A stretch of DNA of 64,000 nucleotides from Clarkia xantiana subsp. parviflora. Its lineage: Eukaryota > Streptophyta > Magnoliopsida > Myrtales > Onagraceae. The notes under the pieces were generated by a model, which saw only the letters and a list, made by a program, of their open reading frames with translations, did no database searches and had not been told where the DNA came from. The stretch spans positions 34,939,105 to 35,003,104 of the forward strand of contig JAPTYO010000004.1 of assembly GCA_036873135.1 (NCBI GenBank), written 5' to 3'. The position numbers were made by a program, and so were the translations under genes. Every line of letters begins with the position of its first letter. Position 1 is the first letter of the stretch. This document shows, piece by piece, positions 30,441 through 42,343 of the stretch.

Positions 30441-30910
30441 CTGAAGATTGACCCTTGTTAATTTGAGAGGTCTGAAGATTGAATTTGTGATAAATGAGGT
30501 CTGAAGTTTGGACTTTGTGATTTTTAGGTTTTCCGTTCAAATTTTCTGTCAAACTTAACAGAACCGCATGAAATGTCCGAAATACCCTTTTACAATATTT
30601 GAATTCATTAAAAGTTTAATTAATATAAACCTGAAAAGACAAAAATACCCCTATCACTAATTTAAACACTTCAACATGTGCAGATCACGTGGAAACAAAT
30701 TGAGAAAGAAATATTGAGGAGAAATAAGAAGGAAAGAAGAGAAATGAATGAAGGAAAGAAGAGAACGGAGGTTTTATGAAATTAGGGATCCTGCTGAAGC
30801 AATTTAGGGCCGCAAGAGTCGCGGCGTCACCAGGAGGTCGCCTGCCCAGTCTGCCAGAGTCGCTGTTGCTGCCTTCTTCCACCACAGTCGTCGTTCACTG
30901 GTTTACTGAG

Positions 30911-31564
30911 ATGAGGGAGACTGGGTCGTCGTCCGAATCGAAGCAGAGCCGGTCGATTTCGCGCCGGAATGCATGTTGTAACCCGGGTGAGGTGGTTATG
31001 TGTCGCTGCGACGTTACAGCAGTGGTGAGAACGTCGGGAACAGGTGGAAATTTTGGCCGGAGATTCTATGGGTGCCCGTTTTACACGGTAAGATTTCAAT
31101 TGGGGGTGGGTGAGTGGGGATATTGTCCATTATGCCCAATTACAATAAATTGAACCTCAAATTGATCTTGAAATTGTTAAATTTCTGTAAAATTGGGATG
31201 ATTTCGATTTTGTGGACATTACATTCTGTCAGTTTAATGCAAACTATTAATTTGGCTGTTGATTGTTGTTGTATATCCTGGGTGTTGATTGTTAAAAGTA
31301 ATTCCTGTTGATGGTTGTATAATTTGGTTGTTTTTTGGTTTGTTCTTGCTGTAGGGGAGAAAGGGGGACGATTGTGGCTTTTTCGAATGGGTTGAAGAAG
31401 GGATGTGTTTTCAGTCAAGTAGGATGGCTGTTATGGCGAAGAGAAAACTTGTTGAAGCCGAAGAAAAACTAAACCGACTTGAGAGGATGTATCTCATTGT
31501 AATTTGTTGTTTATGTATGTCAGTGATAGGTGCTTTATTTGTAGGAAATTCTATCTTTAAGTGA
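30911..31564 (+). CDS. GRF-type zinc finger protein with C-terminal membrane segment (MULE cargo)
   Basis: Two exons, 30911-31087 and 31355-31564, joined at GT/AG borders in phase, give 128 residues. The zinc finger starts MCRCDVTAVVRTSGTGGNFG, continues GRRFYGCP and, after the splice, finishes with CGFFEWVEEG, the GRF pattern (C, C, C, C with N-GRRF). A basic helical part (KRKLVEAEEKLNRLERM) and one hydrophobic helix near the end (LIVICCLCMSVIGALFVG) follow. In other proteins GRF fingers bind nucleic acid; small GRF proteins of this form are frequent in plant genomes and often accompany MULEs. Role here unknown. An in-frame ATG at 30776 would add 45 residues; I prefer 30911 because the shorter serine-rich leader fits such proteins. 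It lies just inside the left TIR, divergent from the transposase. Confidence 0.85.
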
Positions 31565-32543
31565 AACATTATGTGGCATGTTTCTGTTGTTTGATTTAGG
31601 TGTTTATCAGTTGTAAGTCTATCAAGTGTGTGATAGTGTAAAATTTTAATGTCCGGTGTATTACTGTTATGGATAAAATTGTGACGTTGTGTATTACTGT
31701 TATGTTTAAGCTCAAATGTCAACATTGTATTGTTTAAGATCAGTAAAATTGTATTGTCCGAGAGATAAAATTGTGGACATTAGAAGTCTGGAGTTTGACA
31801 TGTGTTGATAATCAAGGTTCTGAAAATTGGACTGCTGTGACATTTAGGGATCGGAAAGTTTAAAATAGTATAAAGTAGAAGTCTGGAGTTTGACATGTGT
31901 TGATAATCAAGGTCTGAAAATTGTACTGTTGTGACATTTAGTGGTCCGAAAGTTTAAAATAGTGGAAACTAGAAGTCTGGAGTTTGACATGTGTTGATAT
32001 TCAAGGTCTGAAAATTGTACTGTTGTGGCATTTAGGGGTCCGAAAGTTTAAAATAGTGGAAACTAGAAGTCTGGAGTTTTTACAGCTGTTGCTAATCAAT
32101 GTCTGAAATTTAGTACTGTTTTTACATTTAGGGGTCCGAAAGTTCAAAATTGAGGACATTAGAAGTCTAGAGTTTTGACAACTGTTGAATAAAATTCTGA
32201 TAATTGTACTGTTTTGAACCACAAAACAAGGTAGTAAATCTGGACATTAAAACTCTGTTGTTCATAAACCACATGGTAGTACTGAAAGTTGAACTGAACA
32301 CAAATATTGAACAAATCAATTCTCAAAATAGTTTGCTATGATACTCTTTGTCAACATGGGACAATATGGAGTATCACACAAAACTACATAGTTATGTTAT
32401 CCTAGTCTAAACATACCCAACATCCAAAGCAAACATCAAAAAGGAGTCCACACATCTCCCACAAACACATAACAAACTTCCTAATGAGTTTAGACATCTC
32501 CCAAAAGACATACCACCATTTAACTATTTACCTCCTACTTCCC
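31565..32543. repeat. about 95-bp tandem array and AT-rich spacer
   Basis: Positions 31776-32220 repeat a unit of about 95 bp, around five times, with AGAAGTCTGGAGTTTGACA and GGTCCGAAAGTTTAAAATAG. The TCTGAAG/GTCTGAA motif is shared with the MULE termini, so the array may derive from subterminal repeats. There is no gene in 32230-32543. Confidence 0.85.
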
Positions 32544-33069
32544 TCATTCGTTATCATCATCAATTGATATGACAAACTTCTTAGCCGACCTTCGAGGAAC
32601 AAACTGCGGCTTCTGAAGTCTTCTGCTTCTCCTCAGTGGTTTCTGAGGAGTCATTCCGCCTCTTCTTACCGGTATCTTTGTCTGATAACCAGGGGAGATA
32701 TGTACTGGGCCCTCAATACGACGCGATGTTGGAATTATCATATTCAGGGGACTTGCATCCTCAATAACTAGTCCTGCAAAAATCAGTTTCTGGAAGCTCC
32801 TCATCAAGCACTTGTTCCGCGGGATGGTCCTCCTCATCATGGGTACGCTCCTCCTCATGGAATGGTTCGGATGGAAGCTCCTCCTCATGGACTGGTTCGG
32901 AGGGAAGCTCCTCCTCATGGACTAGTTCGGAGGGAAGCTCCTCCTCATGGACTGGTTCGGAAAGAAGCTCCTCCTCATGGACTGGTTCGGAGGGAAGCTC
33001 CTCATCATGGTGTAGTGAACTGGGACGCTCCTCATCGCTTCTGTTCTGTCTTATCATTTTTCCTATAGA
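32544..33069 (-). pseudogene. C-terminal exon of the MULE transposase gene (repeat-rich acidic tail)
   Basis: The exon begins after an AG at 33070 with SIGKMIRQNRSDEE and then six degenerate 36-bp repeats coding for PVHEEELPSE-like 12-residue units. After a frameshift near 32770 it ends with LRRSRRLQKPQFVPRRSAKK and an acidic end, stop at 32544. It resembles, in start motif and acidity, the exons at 41461-41940. I infer that it is the gene's last exon, now separated by the LTR element 33118-41441. Confidence 0.6.
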
Positions 33070-33117
33070 CTGCATAATCAAATCAAACACAGATGACCAT
33101 GACTAAACAGACATTAG

Positions 33118-34166
33118 TGTTGGGTTTTGATCTCCGGATAAAGCTCGAACCCGACCGTCTGCGCGCCCGACCCTGCAATAAGGGACAAACCAGGCTTGTG
33201 CCCGGTAATCCCCCTCCGAAGCTTAAGTCAGAACTCAGAATATAATGTCTAAGAACTGATATATGTATATAGTTTCAATCCAAACGTAAAAAATGAGAAG
33301 ATGTATGAACTTGTATTTATAGAGAATGGAATATATGGCAACTGGCCCATACATTTATGGTGCACCGATACCTTAGTATGGAAAGTGGTATATGCACACT
33401 TTCCTTTTTGGAGAGGGGATTACTTGTTTATCTTCAGGACAATGTAGCTTCTTCTTGGGGAAGATACGAACCCGAAGCCTTATGTCCAGTTAGTCCTTCG
33501 TTTTATAAACAGAGAGGACGAGACGACTCATCCTTATAGAGAGAGTCGTTTTTCGTTACGCGGGGGAGGGACGTTTCCTTCTCTAAGGAGAGGATCGTCC
33601 CTCCCTCATGGGAGAGGGAACGATCCCCTCTCCAGGAGAGGGTCGTCCCTCTCTCTTTGGAGAGGGGACGATCCCCTCTCTTGGGAGAGGATCGTCCCTC
33701 CCTCATGGGAGAGGGGATGATCCCCTCTCTTGGGAGAGGGGACGATCCCCTCTCTTGGGAGAGGATCGTCCCTCCCTCATGGGAGAGGGGACGATCCCCT
33801 CTCCAGGAGAGGGTCGTCCCTCTCTCTTTGGAGAGGGGACGATCCCCTCTCTTGGGAGAGGATCGTCCCTCCCTCATGGGAGAGGGGACGATCCCCTCTC
33901 CTTGGAGAGGGTCGTCCCCCTCTCTCTTGGAGAGGGGACGATCCCCTCTCCTTGGAGAGGGTCGTCCCCCTCTCTCTCGGAGAGGGACGATCCCCTCTCC
34001 TTGGAGAGGGTCGTCCCCCTCTCTCTCGGAGAGGGGACGATCCCCTCTCTTGGAGAGGGTCGTCCTCCTCTCCTTGGAGAGGGTTTACTTCATATTTGTC
34101 TGTCTGGAGAGTCGTCTAGTCCGATTAGCGGAAATTATTATCCGGGTCTTAGACCGATATCCATCA
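33118..34166 (-). repeat. 3' LTR of the gag-only element
   Basis: 1049 bp. The inner half (33545-34090) is a dense run of short palindromes GGGGACGATCCCCTCTC / GGGAGAGGATCGTCCC. TATA box on the minus strand at 33314-33321. It differs from the other LTR by a few substitutions and by repeat number. Confidence 0.94.
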
Positions 34167-34319
34167 CTTGCCCCCGAGGCTGATGTAGATTTTATCTGCA
34201 TTAGGTTCTATCCTGCTAAGAAAATTCAAATTCATCAAGTATCTTCGAGATTTCATAACTTTCCCCGTATGAGTATATATATACATATAAGAAGTTACTA
34301 TGACATTCCTCTTTTTGAC

Positions 34320-37300
34320 GAAGAGGTTTTTGGTTTCCGTCTTTTAGACGGAGGAATTGTCGGCCTTTGCCTTTTTTTTTTTACGGAGGGGTCGTCGGCC
34401 TTCGTCTTTTTGACGGAGTGGTCGTCGGCTTCCGTCTTTTTACGGAAGGGTCGTCAACCTTCGTATTTTTTGACGGATGGGTCGTCGACCTTCGTCTTTT
34501 TGACGGAGGAATCGTCAACCTTCGTCTTTTTGACAGAGGGGTCGTCGACCTTCATCTTTTTTACGGAGGGGTCGTCGACCTTCGTCAACTTAACTTCTTT
34601 CATAAGCATCGACCTTATTTAATCATACGATTTTAGATGTAACCTTTTGCAAGAGCCATATACTCGTCTTTATGGAACTATCTTGTAATAAATTTGGGTA
34701 ATCTTCTCTTTGGGCGAACCCATGTGAAGGGTGATTCGTTCACCAACCTTTTCATGTAAAATATTACTCTCTTGGATTATTTTATGGATGATCGTTTCTT
34801 TGGACGATCGACTATGAGGGGTAGTCCTTCTACCAACTTGTATATTACTCTCTTGGAGTACTCTATGGATGATCGTCTATTTGGATGATCGACTAAGGTG
34901 AGCGGTCCATCTACCGACCCTTATATCACTCTCTTGGAGTTTCGATGGACGACCATCACTTCGTAAAATCGACTTAGAGGGTGGTTTGTCTACCTACCCT
35001 TTATTTTACTCACTTGGAGTTTTTATGGACGATTATCACTTCGTACAATCGACTTAGAGGGCGGTTTGTCTACCGACCCTTTCTTTTACTCACTTGGAGT
35101 TTTTACGGACGATTATCACTTCGTACAATCGACTATGGAGGGCGATGTGTCTACCGACCCATATATCACTCACTTGGAGTATTTATGAACGATCGTCACT
35201 TCGTACGATCGACTATGGAGGACGGTCCGTCTACCGACCCTTATATTACTCTCTTGGAGCTTTTATGGATGACCGCCTCTTTGCACGGACTCCTTTGCAT
35301 GAAGGGTAGTTCGTCTACTAACCCTTTCATGTGAAATATTACTCTCTTTGGAGTTTCATGGGCATGATTGCCATTTCGATATATGTGGACATGATAGCCA
35401 CCTTGAAACATATGAGAACTAGGGCACTTCGTATATATGTGAACTAGGGTGAATGTACCCTTCGACCATCAGTTTTTGGGATATTGCTCGAACTATCCGA
35501 AAGGCCTTCTGGGCTTCCATAAGGACGTTATTCTCATTTTTAGGATGTAAACACCTTGTTGGTTGATTTTAATTGCCCATTTTACCTGGGAATATTTTAC
35601 AAAAAACAAACCAAAGTTTGATAGGTAGATATTCATAATATGATTCGAATAACTTACTTGGATATTGGAGGTCATTCCATGAGTCAAGACCCGTGGACAT
35701 ATAACCATGCGACTTTGCACGTCTTGATGAATTTGAGCATTCATAACTCTATTGGTTTCTGCTCTGGCCTTAGAGTCTGCTCACTTAGTAGACAATGATG
35801 ATGATAAATGTAGTTGACGTTTTGGTGGTCTTCTCCTTGTAAGGAGCTTGCACGTTGGAAAATATTAGAAGATGCGAGTAATCCAACTAGCGATGTGCTC
35901 CGCTATAAGGGCCTCTGTCGTGTTATCAGTCGAGATAATTACTCTTTCTAGGAAGTGGACTTCCTGTCAAGCAGTGCCTATTGAGATGAGCTATGCCCCC
36001 GGGTCTTCAACGTTAGATAAACGTCTTCAATGTAGTATTTAAAACAAAGTTGTGGCTCATTAGCTCTTCATTCGTAGCGGATTAACCATCCATGCCCCCG
36101 TCTGTAGACGATGTTACTTTAGTGGCGGAGTGTGGAGACTTAGCTCCGAAATAAATCGAAAACCCAATCTTCTAAGACCCATTACTTATAGGATTATGCG
36201 TTGGTGAATAATATTCCCATTGGGAGAACATATTTGACGGTGGAGAGGTACGGAAGCACCTTATCTCATGATCTTGAGAGCGTGCTTCTTACTTCTAAGC
36301 AACGATGATATGTTGACCCCATTAGTTGAGATAATAATATGGTGATTCTAAAACTTGATTTGAATTTCAGCCTTTCTTGGCATAACACTGATTTTAAAAC
36401 GGCGATCAAGATCGTCAATCTTAATAGATCGATGTCCATGATCGACAGTAATGATGATGCGACCCTAATGAGGAGGTCGACTGAACTCGGCCGATAATTG
36501 CTTACAATATTGATCATTATATCTTTCTACAACATTGACTGCTTCAACATTACTTAGCTAGGGGGCGATCGTTTGTTTGTACGATCGACTATATGAGGCG
36601 ATCGTTTCTTTGAACGATCGGCTATAGGGGCGATCGTTGAGAGGGGATCGTTGACTAGCTTTGGAGTCGACCGCGTCCGGAGTTTTTCTACACCGAGGAT
36701 CGTCTGTAGCTTTTGTGGGATTGCTTGGCGATTTGCATTTTGTTGGAGGGGTCGTCGACCATGAGGTCGACTCTGTTCGGGTAGAAGGTCGTTGACTATG
36801 CTCGTCGAGAAAGAGTCGATGACTATGCTCGACAATGAGAGGTCGAAGACTTTGCTCGGAGAGGATGAGTCGACCAATATGCTCGGAGATGAGGGGTCGA
36901 CGACTTTGTCGGAGAGGAGGTCTGAACGATGACACATATGCTTGGAGTGTCTGAAGGGTCGTTGACCCAAATAGGATCGTTGAACAAACACGACGCACAT
37001 GCTTGGAGTAAAAGAGGGTCGTTGACCCGAATAGGATCGTTGACCCAACACATGTGTTGCTTAGAGGACTTGTAAATTTAATAGCATCTCCTTACTCACG
37101 TAATGCTTATGGAGACATGGTTGGACCACATGTAAACATGTTTACGTAATGCTTCATCAAAGAATAAGGAGGTCGACCTTGCTTTGGGGGGTCGTCGCAT
37201 GTCAGAGAGGGACGACCATATTTGAAGGGATGGGACCTTGAATGCATGGCAATATACCTCCAAATTCAGCAGAGAGGGGGTCGTCCATGCTTAAGGGTCT

Positions 37301-38400
37301 TGGGGGACGACCCTCTTGAAATGAAAAGAGGTCATCCATGCTTAATGAGGAGAAGGATCGTTGACCATTCCTTGATTGGAAGATGGGTCGTTGACTATTC
37401 TTCGAAACTGCCTATTTTATTATTTTATTTTTAAGAAACACACCCTCATTGAGTGATTCATCCACCCATTAATTAATCACCGAAGTTGTCCCTCTAATTA
37501 TGACATCATCGTCTTGAGGGTCGTCGGATTAGTTGGAGGAAACAAATCGTGTGCTAGGAAGGGTCACCCGCTATAGGGATTATCCGTCGTTATAAGGGTC
37601 GCCCGAACTGATTTGGCTCATCCAAATCGAAGGATCGTCCGAGACTTAGGATTGTCTGAGTCACATTGGGTCGTCCGGAGGCAAGGATTGTTTGCCACTT
37701 TAGGTTGTCGGAACCGAGGATTGTCCGATCGTCCAGCCGAGGGAATTCGTCCGCCGTTTTGATCGTCGGAGACAAGAGTGTTTATGGACGATCGTCTCTT
37801 TGTACGATCGACTTTGAAGAGTGATTTAACTACCAACTCGATTTCTTACTTGCTCGGAGTGTTTACCTTCGATCATCTCTTTGTACGATCGGCTTTGCAG
37901 AGTGGTTTATCTACCAACTCATCTGTCACTCATTCGGAGTGTTTATGTACGATCATCTCTTTGTACGATCGATTTCGTAGAGTGGTTTTTCTACCAACTC
38001 GTCTGTCACTCATTCGGAGTATTTATGTACGATCATCTCTTTGTACGATCGATTTCGTAGAGTGGTTTTTCTACCAACTCGTACGTCACTCATTCGGAGT
38101 ATTTATGTACGATCATCTCTTTGTACGATCGATTTCGTAGAGTGGTTTTTCTACCAACTCGTACGTCACTCATTCGGAGTATTTATGTACGATCATCTCT
38201 TTGTACGATCGATTTCGTAGAGTGGTTTTTCTACCAACTCGTACGTCACTCATTCGGAGTATTTATGTACGATCATCTCTTTGTACGATCGATTTCGTAG
38301 AGTGGTTTTTCTACCAACTCGTACGTCACTCATTCGGAGTATTTATGTACGATAATCTCTTTGTACGATCGATTTCGTAGAGTGGTTTTTCTACCAACTC
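34320..38400. repeat. tandem arrays in the gag-only element interior
   Basis: Three arrays: units of about 36 bp with TTTTTGACGGAGGGGTCGTC (34320-34590); units of about 100 bp with ACGATCGTCACTTCGTACGA (34760-35330); units of 80 bp with GTACGATCATCTCTTTGTAC (37780-38400, the last five nearly identical). Between them, 36540-37060 and 37180-37770 repeat GATCGTTGACC and GTCGTCGACC. No gene; apparent frames follow the repeat period. Confidence 0.9.
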
Positions 38401-38540
38401 TTTATTTTACTCATGAACTATTGGAATTAATACATATGCATAAGGAACCTTTATCGATATTGGCATAAATACTGATTCTTCGCAACTTATTATCATACAT
38501 TTATGCATAAAACTTTCAAAGATGTTCACCACTAAAAATA

Positions 38541-40363
38541 TTAATGGATATCCTCCCTTGCATTACTCACCGTTCCCCCGGAGGCGTAGCCACCATGTAT
38601 CATGTTGACAACCCTCCTTGGCGGGGTACTATCTTTCACCACCTTCTTTCCTTTGTCCTTCGCCGGGGGCAATGGGAGAGGGCTCCGTGACCTCTTTTGA
38701 GATCCTTCAATAAAATTCTTCAAGTGACCCTGTTGGATTAATTTCTCGATGTCTTGCCTTAATCGAATGCAATTATCGGTATGATGTCCTTTGCACTATT
38801 GGTATTCACACCAATGATCGGCATGATTTCCCAACTGCACTCCAGCTTTCTTCGGGGGTGGTGGGGTGTCAAGACCCTTTTGTCTCATCTCATGGAGAAT
38901 AACGGAGAGCTCTCTATTTAAAGGGGTAAAACGAACTTCCTGAACCTCATTCGTACGATGCCGATTCTCTTCCAAGAGAGGACCTCCACGAGGACGATTT
39001 TCAGGTGCCACCCACGTCAATGGTTGGCGATGATTATGAGGAGTGGAAGCCTTTTCCTTCTTTTTCTTGTTCGTCTCTCCAACTGCCGACTCCGCCATCT
39101 TCTTTGTCTTACGGAATGACCTGGTCTGCTCTAAGTCCATATGAGACTTAACTCGAGCCGCCAGTTGCTCAAGGGTATATACTGGATGGAGAGCCATATT
39201 ATCCTCCAATGCGGCACCTAGTCTTCCGAGATTTCTCTTGAAAGCACGGATAATCTCCCCCTCCGTCATATCTTCATCTATATCAGCCAGATTCTGGTTG
39301 AAACGAGCATAATAACTTGCTAATGTCTCATCATGTCCTTGTCGGACATCGTCAAGCGAATTCGTATCCTTGAGAAGTTGACGAGTTCCCAAGTAACGCT
39401 GCAGGAACTTGGACTTAGGTATTTCCACGAACTAACCGAACCTTTGGGCCGGCCGAAAAACCAATGTGAGGTCGCACCCGTCAGAGTAGTCGGGAATAAC
39501 AAAGCGATGTGATTATCGTCTTTAGTTCGCCCCAACAGTGAGGCCTCATGCTGTTGCACATGCTCCACCGGGTCACCCTTCCCAGTATAACGCGGTATTT
39601 CTGCTGGAGTTACACTGTCCGGTATAATGATATCCACTAAGTCCTGTGAGAATGGATGAGAAGCACGATCTCTCAAATTATGCATTATTTTGACCCGAGA
39701 CTCCTCCATCTTTTTAGTAATCAACGCCTCTATCTGTTCAGCAGTTATCATTACTCCTGTAGGAGCAACAGGAACCGGGGGAGGTGGAGGAGGCATAGCC
39801 GTACTCACGTTCTGACTTGTTGTAGGAGGAGGTGGGTACGGCTGATACGGAGGGGGCTGGTAATGCTGATATTGTGGTTGATACGGAGGAGGAGGAGGTA
39901 CTTGTTGCTGAGTGGGTACTTCTCCCTCCCGTACTGTAGAAGATGAAGACACCAATGGGGTAAATTGACTCTGCGGTGGTGGTGGTGGTGGCACACCACC
40001 ATTTCTGGGAAAACCACCTTGAGGAGGCATCGGACAGGGAGGAACTCCATATGATGGATGACCATAGGAAGGAATTCCTTGCGAGGGCATTCCATACGGG
40101 AATCCGTAAGACGGCACAGGACCCCGTGGTGGTCTTTCCCGAGCAGATGGTCCTCTTGCCAATGGAGTCGATGCTGAAGAAGATAAATCTCCTTGGGCAT
40201 GGGATGGTCCATCTTGTCGATCAGCTGGACGGGATGGACGCTGAGAGGATGGAGGATTTGCAGGGGGCACCGGCGGTCGGTTAGACTGAGTCGGATGATC
40301 TCTTCTTGGTGGTGGACGAGGTCCATTAGATGGAACACCCGTAGTTTGCCGACTAGTTGTCAT
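38541..40363 (-). pseudogene. broken gag of the gag-only element
   Basis: The N-terminal 340 residues are very proline-rich, then a retrotransposon gag domain follows: YTGKGDPVEHVQQHEASLLG, HWFFGRPKGSVSSW and, in another frame from 39428, FLQRYLGTRQLL and ETLASYYARFNQNLADIDED. The zinc-knuckle region (WCEYQ, then CKGHHTDNCIRLRQDIEKL) is cut by an in-frame TAG at 38796. The final part has NMIHGGYASGG, which parallels NVIHGGFAAGG in the gag of the gypsy element at 18260. Lesions: one frameshift near 39430 and one stop. It starts at the first ATG after the primer site. Confidence 0.88.
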
Positions 40364-40398
40364 TGATCGGGTAACAGCCACGACTTTTGATAGGAAGT

Positions 40399-40415
40399 TC
40401 CCACAGACGGCGCCA
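40399..40415 (-). promoter_or_regulatory. primer binding site of the gag-only element
   Basis: The minus strand reads TGGCGCCGTCTGTGGGA two bases after the LTR end (40418), identical to the site at 16644-16660. Confidence 0.85.
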
Positions 40416-40417
40416 AA

Positions 40418-41441
40418 TGTTGGGTTTTGATCTCCGGATAAAGCTCGGACCCGACCGTCTGCGCGCCCGACCCTGCAATAAGGGACAAACCAGGCTTGTG
40501 CCCGGTAATCCCCCTCCGAAGCTTAAGTCAGAACTCAGAATATAATGTCTAAGAACTGATATATGTATATAGTTTCAATCCAAACGTAAAAAATGAGAAG
40601 ATGTATGAACTTGTATTTATAGAGAATGGAATATATGGCAACTGGCCCATACATTTATGGTGCACCGATACCTTAGTATGGAAAGTGGTATATGCACACT
40701 TTCCTTTTTGGAGAGGGGATTACTTGTTTATCTTCAGGACAATGTAGCTTCTTCTTGGGGAAGATACGAACCCGAAGCCTTATGTCCAGTTAGTCCTTCG
40801 TTTTATAAACAGAGAGGACGAGAGGACTCATCCTTATAGAGAGAGTCGTTTTTCGTTACGCGGGGGAGGGACGTTTCCTTCTCTAAGGAGAGGATCGTCC
40901 CTCCCTCATGGGAGAGGGAACGATCCCCTCTCCAGGAGAGGGTCGTCCCTCTCTCTTTGGAGAGGGGACGATCCCCTCTCTTGGGAGAGGATCGTCCCTC
41001 CCTCATGGGAGAGGGGACGATCCCCTCTCTTGGGAGAGGATCGTCCCTCCCTCATGGGAGAGGGGACGATCCCCTCTCCAGGAGAGGGTCGTCCCTCTCT
41101 CTTTGGAGAGGGGACGATCCCCTCTCTTGGGAGAGGATCGTCCCTCCCTCATGGGAGAGGGTCGTCCCTCCCTCATGGGAGAGGGGACGATCCCCTCTCC
41201 TTGGAGAGGGTCGTCCCCCTCTCTCTCGGAGAGGGGACGATCCCCTCTCCTTGGAGAGGGGACGATCCCCTCTCCTTGGAGAGGGTCGTCCCCCTCTCTC
41301 TCGGAGAGGGGACGATCCCCTCTCTTGGAGAGGGTCGTCCTCCTCTCCTTGGAGAGGGTTTACTTCATATTTGTCTGTCTGGAGAGTCGTCTAGTCCGAT
41401 TAGCGGAAATTATTATCCGGGTCTTAGACCGATATCCATCA
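40418..41441 (-). repeat. 5' LTR of the gag-only element
   Basis: 1024 bp, with a minus-strand TATA box TATAAATA at 40614-40621. The palindrome-rich block is at 40860-41370. Confidence 0.94.
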
Positions 41442-41964
41442 ATTAGTATGCACACAACCATTAACGATTATAGCATGTAACGTACCGATAGATATCCGGG
41501 TAATGTTTCTTCATCGGAGTCCATGTATACATCATGGTTATCAGCTTCATGAAGGGCTTCCCCTTCTCCATCATCAATCTCCTCTTCTGCACGAACTGCA
41601 GCATTCTCACGAATCTCCTCTTCCTATCCCTCTGGGCTTGCTGAGGGGGCAGAAATTTTCTCATCTTAATGAATTGGAGCATTCTCATTCTCATGATTTT
41701 CCCCCTCATTATTCTGCTCATCTCCTTGCTCATCAATGACTGCAGCATCTTTCCTTTTCAGCCTCCTTCCTACGGACTGCATAACACATAAACAAAGAAT
41801 GAGTTTGGGATGAACCATACTGAATAACTAAAAACAATGGAATGGTAATGACATATACCAAAATGTATTCAGACAGGGTTTCTTCATCATTTGCCTCATA
41901 TTCCATCATCCACAAATATATCACGTCGCTTTCTCTTCATCCTTTTGTTGGACTGCGAAAAAAA

Positions 41965-42335
41965 AACACAGACCTCAAATATCAACTAAATATCAAACCC
42001 AGACCTCAAATGTCAACAAATATCAAACCCAGACCGCAAATGTCAACAAATATCAAACCCAGACCTCAAATGTCAACAAATATCAAACCCATACTTCAAA
42101 TGTCAACAAATATCAAACCCAGGCCTCAAATGTCAACAAATATCAAACCCAGACAACAAATATCAACAAATATCAAACCCAGACCTATCTTCTCAACAAA
42201 TATCATACCCAGATCTCAAACATCAACAAGTATAATACCCAGATCTCAAATATCACCTATTATACCCAGACCTCAAATATCAACAACTATTATACCCAGA
42301 CCTCAAATATCAACAAGTATTATACCCAGGGAATA
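41965..42335. repeat. about 30-bp tandem array
   Basis: About twelve units of AATATCAAACCCAGACCTCA with small changes. The plus-strand open frame across it is a repeat artefact. It lies in an intron of the transposase gene. CCAGACCTCAAAT is also scattered elsewhere in the MULE (44340-44420). Confidence 0.9.
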
Positions 42336-42343
42336 AATAGCAT

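Larger units (their letters stand above)
33118..41441 (-). mobile_element. gag-only LTR retrotransposon (TR-GAG/LARD type)
   Basis: LTRs are at 33118-34166 and 40418-41441 (plus strand TGTTGGG to CCATCA), with 5-bp duplication ATTAG at 33113-33117 and 41442-41446. It is transcribed from the minus strand: primer site at 40399-40415 next to the right LTR, polypurine tract CCTCGGGGGCAAG next to the left LTR. Only a broken gag is present. Protease, RT, RNase H and integrase are missing, and 34320-38400 is mostly tandem repeats. It would need enzymes from a Tat-like partner; the gypsy element at 16000 shares the same primer site. Confidence 0.93.

Noticed and set aside
33503..34622. Several overlapping long frames on both strands in the LTR repeats
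   Set aside because: They follow the period of GGGGACGATCCCC-type repeats, have low-complexity translations and lie inside an LTR.
39656..40338. Frames opposite and overlapping the broken gag
   Set aside because: Shadows of the proline-rich gag coding sequence.
41842..42336. 164-codon plus-strand frame with repeated NIKPRPQMST
   Set aside because: It is created by the 30-bp tandem array and runs against the transposase gene.
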